From positions 1-22,781 of the forward strand of contig CAYOVG010000069.1 of the NCBI GenBank assembly GCA_964407285.1: a stretch of 22,781 nucleotides of DNA. Direction: 5' to 3'. The notes under the pieces are model-generated. The model saw only the letters and a list, made by a program, of their open reading frames with translations, did no database searches and had not been told where the DNA came from. Shown in pieces: positions 14,930 through 22,679 of this stretch. The stretch is from CAYOVG01 sp964407285. GTDB taxonomy: Bacteria; Desulfobacterota; Syntrophobacteria; Syntrophobacterales; Syntrophobacteraceae. The position numbers and the translations under genes were made by a program. How positions within the stretch are numbered: position 1 is the first letter of the stretch; each line of letters opens with the position of its first letter.

Positions 14930-14959
14930 ACTATAACCGCTGAATTTTGTCAACAATAA
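14930..14959 (-). promoter_or_regulatory. Putative sigma-70 promoter for lepB and the nadE fusion
   Basis: On the minus strand TTATTG (14954-14959) and TATAGT (14930-14935) are separated by 18 bases. An overlapping perfect TTGACA (14948-14953) is present but would need a weaker -10 (TCTACC). The region is AT-rich and lies between divergent lepB and pilM. If used, the lepB transcript would carry a leader of roughly 180 bases. Confidence 0.35.
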
Positions 14960-15002
14960 TTATGAAATGATGAGCAATTTTCGGGTTTGAAGAGTTTTGC
15001 GT

Positions 15003-16055
15003 ATGTTCCAGAAGAAAAGGCAGCATTTGGTAGGGCTCGACCTCGGTTCGCATACTCTGAAGCTGATGCAGATCCAGGAGGGGAAGGCAGGCTACAGATT
15101 GCTGAGCTTTGGTCTGGCGGCCTTGCCCGAAGGGGCTTTCGTGGAAGGAAAGTTGAGAGAACCGGAACTGGTTGCGTCAACGATCCAGAAGCTCGGCAAA
15201 CACCTAAAAATTAAGGAAAAATCCGTAGCGATATCTATCTCCGGCTATGAGGTGATGATCAAGAAGATCGACCTTCCCATCATGACGGAGGATGAGTTGG
15301 GGTCCAGGATGCAGGAGCAGCTTGGACAGTACATCCCCTACAGCATAGATGAAGTGAATGTGGACTACCAGATCCTGGACGTGCCCAAAGAGCGGCCCAA
15401 GATGATGGAGGTGCTGCTCGTGGCGGCGAAAAAGGATTCCATAAACGATTATGTGGATCTGGTGAGAATCGCGGGCTACGATCCGATGGTGATAGATGTG
15501 GATTGTTTCGCGTTGAGCAATGCGCATGAGGTGACGTACGGTACAGGCTCCGATGATTGCGTGGCGCTCGTCGATATCGGGGCCAACAAAGCGAGCATCT
15601 ACGTGATCAACAAGGGGACCCCGGTTTTTACCCGCGATATCTCCATCGGCGGTTACCAGATTACCGAAGCGATTCGCAGCCGGTTCAGAGTGTCCTATGA
15701 CGAGGCGGAACGCATAAAGGCGGGTGATCTCACGGACAAGGTTTCCGTGAAGGAACTGCAAAATATCTTCGTCACCACTACTCAGAGTTGGGTCAATGAG
15801 GTGAAGAGGGTAATCGACTTTTTCTATAACAACTACCCTGACGGAACGGTGAACAAGATCTACATGAGTGGAGGGTCCTGCAGGATACCCGGGCTCGATA
15901 AAGTGTTCCATCAGAAGCTGATGACGGAAGTGGAGATTTTCAATCCCATCGCCAAACTCGATTACGATCAGCAGGTATTCGATCCTGAATACATAAATTA
16001 TATAGGATCGCAAATGGCCGTTTGCCTGGGACTCTCATTGAGAAAGGCGAGCTGA
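15003..16055 (+). CDS. pilM: Type IV pilus assembly protein PilM
   Basis: 350 residues from the ATG at 15003; GAAGAG lies eight bases upstream, and the TTG two codons earlier is too close to it. PilM is a cytoplasmic actin-like ATPase that binds the N-terminal INLLP peptide of PilN and joins the inner-membrane alignment complex to the pilus motor. Visible are the phosphate-1 loop VGLDLGSHTLKL near the N-terminus, the SHS2-type insert (YIPYSIDEVNVDYQIL), the phosphate-2 segment VALVDIGANKASIYVI, and the C-terminal MSGGSCRIPGLD. It is the first gene of the pil operon; its stop is one base from the pilN start. Confidence 0.97.
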   Translation: MFQKKRQHLVGLDLGSHTLKLMQIQEGKAGYRLLSFGLAALPEGAFVEGKLREPELVASTIQKLGKHLKIKEKSVAISISGYEVMIKKIDLPIMTEDELGSRMQEQLGQYIPYSIDEVNVDYQILDVPKERPKMMEVLLVAAKKDSINDYVDLVRIAGYDPMVIDVDCFALSNAHEVTYGTGSDDCVALVDIGANKASIYVINKGTPVFTRDISIGGYQITEAIRSRFRVSYDEAERIKAGDLTDKVSVKELQNIFVTTTQSWVNEVKRVIDFFYNNYPDGTVNKIYMSGGSCRIPGLDKVFHQKLMTEVEIFNPIAKLDYDQQVFDPEYINYIGSQMAVCLGLSLRKAS

Positions 16056-16056
16056 G

Positions 16057-16686
16057 ATGATAGAGATAAATCTACTTCCGGTCCGCTCCAGAAAGAAGAG
16101 AAAAGCCGCCTCCGACGGCCGGCACTTCTTTGGCCTGTATGTTCTGGGCGTCTTTCTGCTCATTGCCGCGATAGGGTTCTTGTGGGTCACGAAGAGCAAT
16201 GAAATCGGGATACTCCAGGCCAAAAGCAATAAGCTTAAGAATGAAATGAAGAAATACGAGCGCTTCGAGAAGGAGCTCGCCGACCTGAAGAAAGAACAGG
16301 ACTCCATCGTGAAGAGGCGCAATGTTATCCAGGACCTGAAAAAGGACCGGGACAAGATAGTGCGACTGCTGGCCCTGCTCGGCGCGGAGGTCCCCGGGGA
16401 CCGGTTATGGTTCGAGAGGTTCGCTTTGTCCGGAGCCATGCTGACGTTGAATGGAATTGCGCTCACCAACGAGACGGTGGCGGAATTCATGAAAGGGCTG
16501 GAAGACTCTCCGTATGTAGAGAAAGGGACCGTGAGTCTGACGCATTCGCGGCAAACGGTCATACGGGACACCAAGTTGCGCGAGTTTCAGATCTCGTTCC
16601 GGTTTCTTCCCTATTCGGCCGTTGAGAAGAAGCTGAAAAAAGATAGCGGCGCCCCGGCGGCTCCGGTTGCTCCGGCGGCCTCGTAG
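16057..16686 (+). CDS. pilN: Type IV pilus assembly protein PilN
   Basis: 209 residues. The N-terminus MIEINLLPVR carries the INLLP motif that docks into PilM. One membrane helix spans about residues 23-44, a long coiled coil covers about 50-110, and a periplasmic ferredoxin-like domain follows (LTLNGIALTNETVAEFMKGL). The tail is rich in Ala and Pro. PilN pairs with PilO in the inner membrane to form the periplasmic alignment complex. The one-base gap after pilM suggests translational coupling. Length and layout are typical. Confidence 0.96.
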   Translation: MIEINLLPVRSRKKRKAASDGRHFFGLYVLGVFLLIAAIGFLWVTKSNEIGILQAKSNKLKNEMKKYERFEKELADLKKEQDSIVKRRNVIQDLKKDRDKIVRLLALLGAEVPGDRLWFERFALSGAMLTLNGIALTNETVAEFMKGLEDSPYVEKGTVSLTHSRQTVIRDTKLREFQISFRFLPYSAVEKKLKKDSGAPAAPVAPAAS

Positions 16687-16725
16687 TTTCGTGTGACTGT
16701 ACTCCACCGGCGGAAGGAACGTTGA

Positions 16726-17358
16726 ATGGCTAAGGCGAAAATCGATTTTGAGGCATTGAAGCAGAAAATCCCGATCGGCGTTCTGCAAGAGAAGATTACG
16801 GCCCTGCCTCAGTCCAGGAAGATTCTGCTGGTATTGGCCACATTGATAGTGCTTGGGGGAGGCTTCTACTATTTCAAGTATCAGGGGATGATGAAAACCG
16901 CGTCCAGGTTGCAGGACGAGATTCGCAAGAATGAAGCCCGCCTTGCCGATCTGAAGAAAAAAGAGAAGGAAATCGAGAAAGTCAGAGAGGAAGTGGCGAA
17001 ATCCAGGGAGGAGTTGAAGTACTATCTGACCTTCCTCCCGGACCAGAAAGAGATCCCGGTGCTGTTGGAAAACATATCGCTGGTGGGAAGCGAGGTTGGC
17101 CTGGAGAACATTCTTTTCCAGCCTCAAGCCGAGAAGCAGTACGAATTCTACGCATCGGTTCCGATTCGCCTCGACCTGGCGGGTACGTACCATCAGTTGG
17201 GAGTCTTTCTCGACAGGATCAGCAAGATGGACCGGATACTCAAGGTTGAAGATCTCAACCTCGTTCGTCAGGCGAACTCTCAAAATCTTCAGGTTAGTTG
17301 TACCTTGTATACATACAGGTTTTCGGAAGCTCCACCGCCGCCGCCGAAGAAGAAGTAG
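16726..17358 (+). CDS. pilO: Type IV pilus assembly protein PilO
   Basis: 210 residues with a short cytoplasmic N-terminus, one membrane helix (about 32-50), a coiled coil (about 55-100), and a periplasmic domain with LPDQKEIPVLLENIS and IRLDLAGTYHQLGVFLDRISKMDRIL, as in PilO. It heterodimerises with PilN. The ATG at 16726 follows GGAAGGAA. The C-terminus ends in a Pro/Lys run. In most operons pilP comes next and its lipoprotein product contacts the PilN/PilO pair; here a non-coding gap follows instead. Confidence 0.95.
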   Translation: MAKAKIDFEALKQKIPIGVLQEKITALPQSRKILLVLATLIVLGGGFYYFKYQGMMKTASRLQDEIRKNEARLADLKKKEKEIEKVREEVAKSREELKYYLTFLPDQKEIPVLLENISLVGSEVGLENILFQPQAEKQYEFYASVPIRLDLAGTYHQLGVFLDRISKMDRILKVEDLNLVRQANSQNLQVSCTLYTYRFSEAPPPPPKKK

Positions 17359-17617
17359 GTGCTGAGGGCGAGGAAGCGTGGGTAGGCGCGATTGCCGGCC
17401 TGGGGGGGTGGGGTGTGGCCGTTTTGAAGGTTTCAGGTTTGGGGCGCTGTAAGCCGCAGGCGCATTTTCATGGCTTAAGGCTGGTTAAGGTTTTTATAGA
17501 AAGCAGAGTTACGGGTTGCGAGTTCGGGTCCTCGCGGACTATGGCGCGTTCTCATGGTTTGAATGTGCCCCCCCCGGAAACGGCAATTTTGTGGACCGTT
17601 GGAGCCCAGGAGGCGGT
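17359..17617 (+). other. 259-base gap at the expected pilP position
   Basis: No frame here encodes a recognisable PilP. The only sizeable open frame (17298-17627) runs out of frame through the end of pilO, and its product looks random. The gap holds a run of seven G (17402-17408) and a run of eight C (17568-17575), the repeated words GGCTTAAGG/GGTTAAGG near 17471-17490, and a TATAGA box near 17497 that might belong to a promoter. AGGAGG at 17608-17613 serves pilQ. Confidence 0.6.
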
Positions 17618-19570
17618 ATGGAACTGAGGGCAGTTGTAGTGCTGCTTATGGCGTTGGCTTGTTGCTGTAGTTGCTCTGTGCCGGGCAGGACGGGCAGTGC
17701 GGCGGATAGTGCAAATATGGTGCAGCCACCAGGAAAATCCGAAGTTGCTCCTCCTTTTGTAACCACACAACCACAGGCGACGTCTCCGGTGTCCGCCGAC
17801 CGAATATTGGGCGTTCAGGCGCAGGATCAGTTGGACCAGGTTGTGATTACCTTTTCAGGTAACGCGGCAGTGAGGGATTACTCTTTCCAGCGTCTTGGCG
17901 ACAGCCAGTTTGCGATGGAGTTCAGCGGGATTTCCAGGGATGCCGCGGCGCGGGCGCCCGTGTCGAATTCGTCGAAAACACTCAAGTACATCTATGTCGA
18001 TGAGGCGAGGCCGGGTACCGTTCGATTCGTGGGAGGCCTCGGTGCTCCGTTGAAGGACCATCTCCTGACTTCCCTCGACAACAGCGTGATGCTGACGCTG
18101 CAGACTGCGGCGCAGGGGAAAAAGCAGAAGAACGCGACTTCGGCCAAGTCCGCTCCATCGGGCGGAAATGCAGCGACTGCAGCGCCGAAGCAGCCCGCGT
18201 TCACCGGACCCGTTACCGCGGCGCCCGGAGCCGTCGCGCCTGCCGCCCCAGCGGGAAGAGAAGGGACCGTGTTGGGAACCGCGGATTTGTACACGGGAAA
18301 GCCTATCAGCCTGGATCTTCAGGATGCCGAATTGAAGAACGTATTGCGGCTGCTTGCCGACGTCAGCGGAATAAACATGGTGGTGGAGCCTGATGTGACC
18401 GGCAGGGTGACTCTCAAGGTCGACCGGGTGCCCTGGGATCAGGTCCTCGATCTGGTGCTCAAAATGAACGATCTGGGCAGACAGCAGGTTGGGGATGTGG
18501 TCCGCATAGCCCGGCGGGATAGGATCAATCAGGAAGTCAAGATCCAGGAAGACAGGATCAAGGCCGAGCAGCAGTTGTCGGAGGCCGCTTTGCATACCGG
18601 AGAAATCACCACGGTGTTTTTTACGTTGAACTATGCTCAGCCCGCCGCTTTCCAGGGGATTCTCTCGAAGATGATGAGTGAGAGGGGAAAAGTTTCCTAT
18701 GATGACCGCACCAATTCGGTCATCTACTCCGATTACCCTTACTTCATCGATAACGCGAGACAGTTGCTGGCCCGATTGGACAGACCCAAGGCGCAGGTGT
18801 TGATCGAGGCGCGGATTGTGCGTGTGAGCGCAACGCGGACTTGGGCTCTCGGAGTGGAGTGGAATTGGGGTACTCTCAACCCCAATCCCAATACGTTTTT
18901 GAACAACTTCTCCGTGAATGCTCCCGTTTCGAGCGTTGCCACCATGGGCTTCATGCTGGGGAAAGTGGCCGGCAACAGCATTGACCTGACCCTCTCGGCA
19001 CTGGAGACGACGGGCGACGGCAAGGTGATTTCCGCTCCCAGGGTAGTGACGGTGGACGGCACCGAGGCGGTCATATCACAAGGCACCGATGTGCCGTATC
19101 TCCAGTTGAGCCAGAATGGAACCGCCGCGACGGCCTTTCGAAAGGCGGTGCTGGAATTGAAAGTAAGGCCTCATATTACTCCGGATGGAAAGGTGAGGAT
19201 GGAGTTGCATGCCAAAAAGGAAGAGCCCGACTTTTCCAGAACGGTGGGTATCGAGGCTCAGCCGCCCATCAACACGCGGGAGATAGTCACCGAACTCATC
19301 GTCGATGACGGCAATACGATCGTGATTGGGGGCGTTATCGAAGAAAGCGACTCCATCAGCAGGAACAGCACTCCCGGAATAAGCAATATTCCCATAATCG
19401 GCAATCTGTTCCGGTCGAACGCCAATTCAAAGGAAAAGACCGAATTGCTCATTTTTATCACCCCGCGCGTCGTAGGGGTTACCATCCCCGACGGAATCGG
19501 CAATTCCGCCGGCCTCGCCCCTGGTGGTTACCGCGTCGGCAATCTCGGGTGGTATTCGAGATTATTATAA
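17618..19570 (+). CDS. pilQ: Type IV pilus outer-membrane secretin PilQ, lipoprotein-like N-terminus
   Basis: 650 residues from the ATG at 17618 with AGGAGG just upstream; the frame stays open 34 codons earlier, but that part runs through non-coding DNA. The order is a short signal sequence ending in a Cys cluster (C15, C16, C17, C19), an AMIN domain (about 62-164) that would bind peptidoglycan, an Ala/Pro linker (about 165-225), an STN domain (about 228-300, NVLRLLADVSGINMVVEPDV), a secretin N domain (about 330-388), and the secretin beta-barrel region (about 392-630) ending with KTELLIFITPRVV. PilQ oligomers form the gated outer-membrane channel for the pilus. Only one AMIN domain is seen. 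Lipidation at C15 is possible (ALAC), though Ala at -3 is not the preferred residue. Confidence 0.95.
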   Translation: MELRAVVVLLMALACCCSCSVPGRTGSAADSANMVQPPGKSEVAPPFVTTQPQATSPVSADRILGVQAQDQLDQVVITFSGNAAVRDYSFQRLGDSQFAMEFSGISRDAAARAPVSNSSKTLKYIYVDEARPGTVRFVGGLGAPLKDHLLTSLDNSVMLTLQTAAQGKKQKNATSAKSAPSGGNAATAAPKQPAFTGPVTAAPGAVAPAAPAGREGTVLGTADLYTGKPISLDLQDAELKNVLRLLADVSGINMVVEPDVTGRVTLKVDRVPWDQVLDLVLKMNDLGRQQVGDVVRIARRDRINQEVKIQEDRIKAEQQLSEAALHTGEITTVFFTLNYAQPAAFQGILSKMMSERGKVSYDDRTNSVIYSDYPYFIDNARQLLARLDRPKAQVLIEARIVRVSATRTWALGVEWNWGTLNPNPNTFLNNFSVNAPVSSVATMGFMLGKVAGNSIDLTLSALETTGDGKVISAPRVVTVDGTEAVISQGTDVPYLQLSQNGTAATAFRKAVLELKVRPHITPDGKVRMELHAKKEEPDFSRTVGIEAQPPINTREIVTELIVDDGNTIVIGGVIEESDSISRNSTPGISNIPIIGNLFRSNANSKEKTELLIFITPRVVGVTIPDGIGNSAGLAPGGYRVGNLGWYSRLL

Positions 19571-19647
19571 ATAGTGGTCGGTGTTGGTGGGAAGTACGGT
19601 TGGATTTGGATATGGACACGGCTATAAAAGGAGGATGCAGGGGAATA

Positions 19648-20337
19648 ATGAAACGTGCCTTTGCGAACAGAAGGTTTGTTAATGTGGCGGCAACCGTATT
19701 TGTTTTGTCCCTCCTGACGCTTCATGGGTGCTCCATGCAGAAACCCGGCGCTTCCGGCATGGAGAATGTTCGGAACGAAGCCGGTCCCGGTGTCCCGGCA
19801 AAGGGTCAGGAGCAGGAATACACCAGTAGACGGGCCCCGCTGAAGGTGAACTATTTGACTCCTTTATGCGACATCAAGAATCCCGAGATTTTCGTGTACA
19901 AGGAGAAAAGGCGACTTTACATCGTGCAAGGCGATGTGCTGGTTCGTGATTACCCGGTCGGGTTGGGAGTCAATCCGAAAGGGGACAAGGAAAGAAAGGG
20001 CGATGGGAGGACTCCTGAAGGGGATTTCGTTGTAGCCGGGAAAAATCCCAGTAGTCAGTTCGACAAGACACTGGAGTTGAGCTATCCGGGTGGTCGACGC
20101 GTCGAAAGGGGCTATCCATCCGATCCTAATGGTCTGATGCATTTGCGGGACTCCTTGCTTTCGGTCGACAAGCGGGTCATTCCTTCTCAGAATACCAATC
20201 CAAGCGACGAAATATGCATCCACGGCGGCGGCGCTGTCGCCGACTGGACGGAGGGATGTATTGCTCTTTTCAATAGTGACATGAACGAGCTGTTTACGAT
20301 ATCCGATGTTGGAACACCCGTTACTGTTTTGCCCTGA
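19648..20337 (+). CDS. L,D-transpeptidase (YkuD) lipoprotein
   Basis: 229 residues from the ATG at 19648 with AGGGG upstream; earlier in-frame starts lack the signal peptide at the right place. The N-terminus is a lipoprotein signal (LTLHGC, lipid Cys28), so the protein should be membrane-anchored in the periplasm. The YkuD domain spans roughly residues 70-229: EIFVYKEKRRLYIVQ, DGRTPEGDFVV, and the catalytic motif CIHGGG(x6)TEGCIAL with His192 and nucleophile Cys204. Such enzymes make 3-3 peptidoglycan cross-links or attach lipoproteins to the wall. It lies 77 bases after pilQ on the same strand and may help anchor or accommodate the secretin in the wall (inference). Confidence 0.92.
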   Translation: MKRAFANRRFVNVAATVFVLSLLTLHGCSMQKPGASGMENVRNEAGPGVPAKGQEQEYTSRRAPLKVNYLTPLCDIKNPEIFVYKEKRRLYIVQGDVLVRDYPVGLGVNPKGDKERKGDGRTPEGDFVVAGKNPSSQFDKTLELSYPGGRRVERGYPSDPNGLMHLRDSLLSVDKRVIPSQNTNPSDEICIHGGGAVADWTEGCIALFNSDMNELFTISDVGTPVTVLP

Positions 20338-20425
20338 TTCGATTTTTCCAATGCATTTCATTCCGTAATAAGCACTCGCGAATTGCCTTTTGATGAAGGC
20401 GCGTGGCCACTTGAGTTACGCCCGG

Positions 20426-20444
20426 CGATTGCGGGATGCAATCG
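20426..20444 (+). other. Perfect 7-base-pair hairpin between ldt and aroB
   Basis: CGATTGC (20426-20432) and GCAATCG (20438-20444) enclose the loop GGGAT. It lies about 90 bases after the transpeptidase stop and 60 bases before the aroB start. There is no U-run, so it is not a standard terminator. The rest of the 167-base gap holds nothing I can assign. Confidence 0.35.
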
Positions 20445-20504
20445 ATTGGTGCTGCTTAAAGGCGACTTAATTTATCCTGTTCCACATGTATGTAGTGAGG
20501 CGCA

Positions 20505-21599
20505 ATGAAGCTTACGATTTCCGTGGCGGAGAGTTCCCCCAGTATTTCCGAAATTATCATCGAAGAACGAGCGGCCGAACGGTTGTCCGCAGACCTGGAA
20601 GCGTGTCCCGAGGGGCGGCGCGCCTATTGGATTTGGGATGAACGTGTATGGGGCTTTTGGGGAGAGCGTGCGGGAGCATTCGGATGGCCGGGTCCGGAGA
20701 GTGGCCGGGTTATCCTGTTTCCCGCTTCGGAGCCGAAGAAGAGACTTGCCGCCATCGAGGATCTTGCACGGCAACTGGTAAGACTGGGCGCCGACCGTCA
20801 GAGCAGCCTGGTTGCGGTCGGCGGTGGCGTGACCGGAGACGTGGTCGGAATGCTGGCGTCGGTGTACATGCGGGGAATCCCCTTCTTTCAGGTTCCTACA
20901 ACGCTTCTGGCCCAGGTTGACAGCAGTGTCGGGGGTAAAACCGGAGTCGACCTTCCCGAAGGGAAGAACCTTCTGGGTACTTTTCACCAACCTCGAATCG
21001 TGTGGATCGACCCGGGTCTGCTGGAGACCCTTCCGCCGCCGCAGTTCCGGCAGGGTATGGCGGAGGTCGTCAAAACGGCTATCCTGGGAGACGGAGACCT
21101 TTGGAGTTACCTGGAAGAGCATGTCGATGCGCTGAAGCGGCGGGAAGGGCCGGCGCTCACGCGTGTGATTTCCGCCTGCTGTAAAGTCAAAGCTGCGGTG
21201 GTGGAATCCGATGAGAAGGAAGCCGGGCGCAGGCGAATTCTCAACCTGGGGCATACGGTCGGACATGCCCTGGAGCGGTTGAGTGAATACGGGCTCTACC
21301 ACGGGGACGCCGTCGCCATGGGGATGATGGCGGCCATGTGGATGGCTGTGCGGTCGGGGATGATGTCCGGAGACGGGCTGGAACGCCTGGAGAGGCTTTG
21401 CAGCGCGTGGGACCTGCCCGTGAGGATTCCGGCGGAGTATGATCCGGAAGCGATAATCGGCGCGCTCGGGAGCGACAAGAAGCGCCTTGGATCGAATCTC
21501 CACTTCATCCTGCCGGTACGATTCGGTGAGGTGGCCGATGTCGTGAATCCGGACATGGGACTGCTCAAGGATGCGCTTACGGAATTGAGAGGCGCTTAG
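20505..21599 (+). CDS. aroB: 3-dehydroquinate synthase
   Basis: 364 residues, normal length. AroB converts DAHP to 3-dehydroquinate, the second step of the shikimate pathway, using NAD and Zn. Visible are the NAD loop GGGVTGD (106-112), the substrate segment VPTTLLAQVDSSVGGKTG (130-147), and the Zn ligands E187 (AEVVK), H250 (NLGHTVGHALE) and H266 (YHGDAVAMG). The ATG at 20505 has GTGAGG upstream. In many gammaproteobacteria aroK and aroB follow pilMNOPQ; here aroK is absent and the L,D-transpeptidase takes its place, while aroB keeps its position. The gene is convergent with trmI. Confidence 0.97.
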   Translation: MKLTISVAESSPSISEIIIEERAAERLSADLEACPEGRRAYWIWDERVWGFWGERAGAFGWPGPESGRVILFPASEPKKRLAAIEDLARQLVRLGADRQSSLVAVGGGVTGDVVGMLASVYMRGIPFFQVPTTLLAQVDSSVGGKTGVDLPEGKNLLGTFHQPRIVWIDPGLLETLPPPQFRQGMAEVVKTAILGDGDLWSYLEEHVDALKRREGPALTRVISACCKVKAAVVESDEKEAGRRRILNLGHTVGHALERLSEYGLYHGDAVAMGMMAAMWMAVRSGMMSGDGLERLERLCSAWDLPVRIPAEYDPEAIIGALGSDKKRLGSNLHFILPVRFGEVADVVNPDMGLLKDALTELRGA

Positions 21600-21645
21600 G
21601 CGGCGGGGGGTACGAGTGTGAGTATGGAGCTGGATGTGTGTGCCT

Positions 21646-21688
21646 GGACCACTTCACGGGTGGTGCGCCACCACTCGTGAAGTGGTCC
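21646..21688. repeat. 43-base near-perfect palindrome between convergent aroB and trmI
   Basis: Arms of 20 bases (21646-21665 and 21669-21688) pair around a three-base CGC loop. Nineteen pairs are Watson-Crick and one is G-T (21659/21675). The outer part is GGACCACTTCACG paired with CGTGAAGTGGTCC, and the inner part GGTGGTG with CACCACT. It may act as a two-way terminator, although no U-tract follows on either strand. It could equally be a dispersed palindromic repeat or the footprint of a mobile element. Confidence 0.85.
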
Positions 21689-21729
21689 GATCTCTGCTCT
21701 GCAGTGAACTCACCACTGCCCGCGAATGG

Positions 21730-22533
21730 TTACAGCGTCGATTCGGATGATGACTGTATCGATATGCCGGTTTTCTTCGCCACCGTGATGAAGCCCGTGT
21801 GAGACACCATGCGGTCGACGGGTCTCGCGCGCAGTTCGTCCACCATCCAGTCCCGTTTGAGAAGCTCGAATGTCGTCATATTGGTGAAGCCGTTCCACCT
21901 CAGTTCCCTGTAGGTCATCTGCACCTGCCCCACGTTGGGGCTCAGGGTCAACAGCAAGCCCCCTCGCCTCAACATCTGCGACACATTACCGATGGCCAGC
22001 CACGGTTCCGGGAGATCGAGAAAAGCGCGATCCACTTTCACGTTTAATTTCAACTCGTTGATATCTCCGATGATAATCTGGTGAGTTTCCGGGCTGGAAC
22101 CGTGGAAGCGCCGGATGTTCTTGCGCGCCACCATGGCGAAGTCCCACTTTCTCTCCACGGAAATCACCTTGCCCCGTCCACCGATGGCCCGCAAAAGCGC
22201 AAGAGTAAGCGCTCCGGAACCGATGCCGGATTCAAGAATCATGTCGCCCGGCTGGATATCTCCATAGAAAATGATGGCGCCCAGGTCCTTGGGATATATT
22301 ATCTGTGTCTGGCGATTCATCTTGAAGATATAATCCTCAAGGGTGGGACGCAGGAGAAGCAGCTTAGATCCGGTGTTCGTATCTATGGAGTCCCCTTCTT
22401 CCCTGCCGACGACATCGCTCAGTTGAATTGATCCGAGGTGGCACGAGAAAAGCGAGTCCTCGATTCTCAGGAGCCATCTCTTTCCTCTGGGCGACGCCAG
22501 CAAAACCCATTCGCCGTGGCTGAAAACAGGCAT
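21730..22533 (-). CDS. trmI: tRNA (adenine-58-N1)-methyltransferase TrmI
   Basis: 267 residues. An N-terminal beta domain (about 1-65) is followed by a Rossmann methyltransferase domain: RQTQIIYPKD (74-83), the SAM-binding ESGIGSGALT (101-110), and the catalytic-site DLPEPW (173-178) typical of the TrmI/Gcd14 family. It methylates N1 of A58 in the T-loop of tRNAs, which stabilises tRNA structure. The ATG at 22533 has AAGGAG about 12 bases upstream, a rather long spacing, so a slightly different start is possible. The gene is convergent with aroB and preceded by a leader with a 10-base inverted repeat. Confidence 0.95.
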   Translation of the reverse strand: MPVFSHGEWVLLASPRGKRWLLRIEDSLFSCHLGSIQLSDVVGREEGDSIDTNTGSKLLLLRPTLEDYIFKMNRQTQIIYPKDLGAIIFYGDIQPGDMILESGIGSGALTLALLRAIGGRGKVISVERKWDFAMVARKNIRRFHGSSPETHQIIIGDINELKLNVKVDRAFLDLPEPWLAIGNVSQMLRRGGLLLTLSPNVGQVQMTYRELRWNGFTNMTTFELLKRDWMVDELRARPVDRMVSHTGFITVAKKTGISIQSSSESTL

Positions 22534-22583
22534 ATCGGTGTAGATCTCCTTCAGGTGGTTGGACCGTCATTCAGGCTGACGGG

Positions 22584-22637
22584 AGCTGAAGGGACGGGAC
22601 CCTGAATGCAACGAAGCGCGGATTCGGCCCTTCAGCT
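22584..22637 (-). promoter_or_regulatory. Perfect 10-base inverted repeat upstream of trmI
   Basis: AGCTGAAGGG (22584-22593) and CCCTTCAGCT (22628-22637) are perfectly complementary with 34 bases between them. It lies 50-104 bases before the trmI start and would form a hairpin in a trmI leader if transcription starts further upstream. I found no riboswitch signature in it. Confidence 0.4.
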
Positions 22638-22679
22638 ATCTCTATTCGTATTCGTAAGCACGATCCTGCACCATAAAGA

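Noticed and set aside
14888..14944. 18-codon mini-ORF (starting MLKSSLAIRR) upstream of pilM
   Set aside because: AGGAG is ten bases upstream, but the peptide has no leader-peptide features and the region is better explained as intergenic.
14747..14956. Upstream extension of lepB to give a 291-residue protein
   Set aside because: It would start at a TTG inside the promoter-like region and add 70 residues unlike any signal peptidase; the TTG at 14746 has a strong ribosome binding site.
17298..17627. 109-codon frame spanning the pilO-pilQ gap, considered as a pilP candidate
   Set aside because: It begins inside pilO in another frame, has no signal peptide or PilP motif, and its composition looks random.
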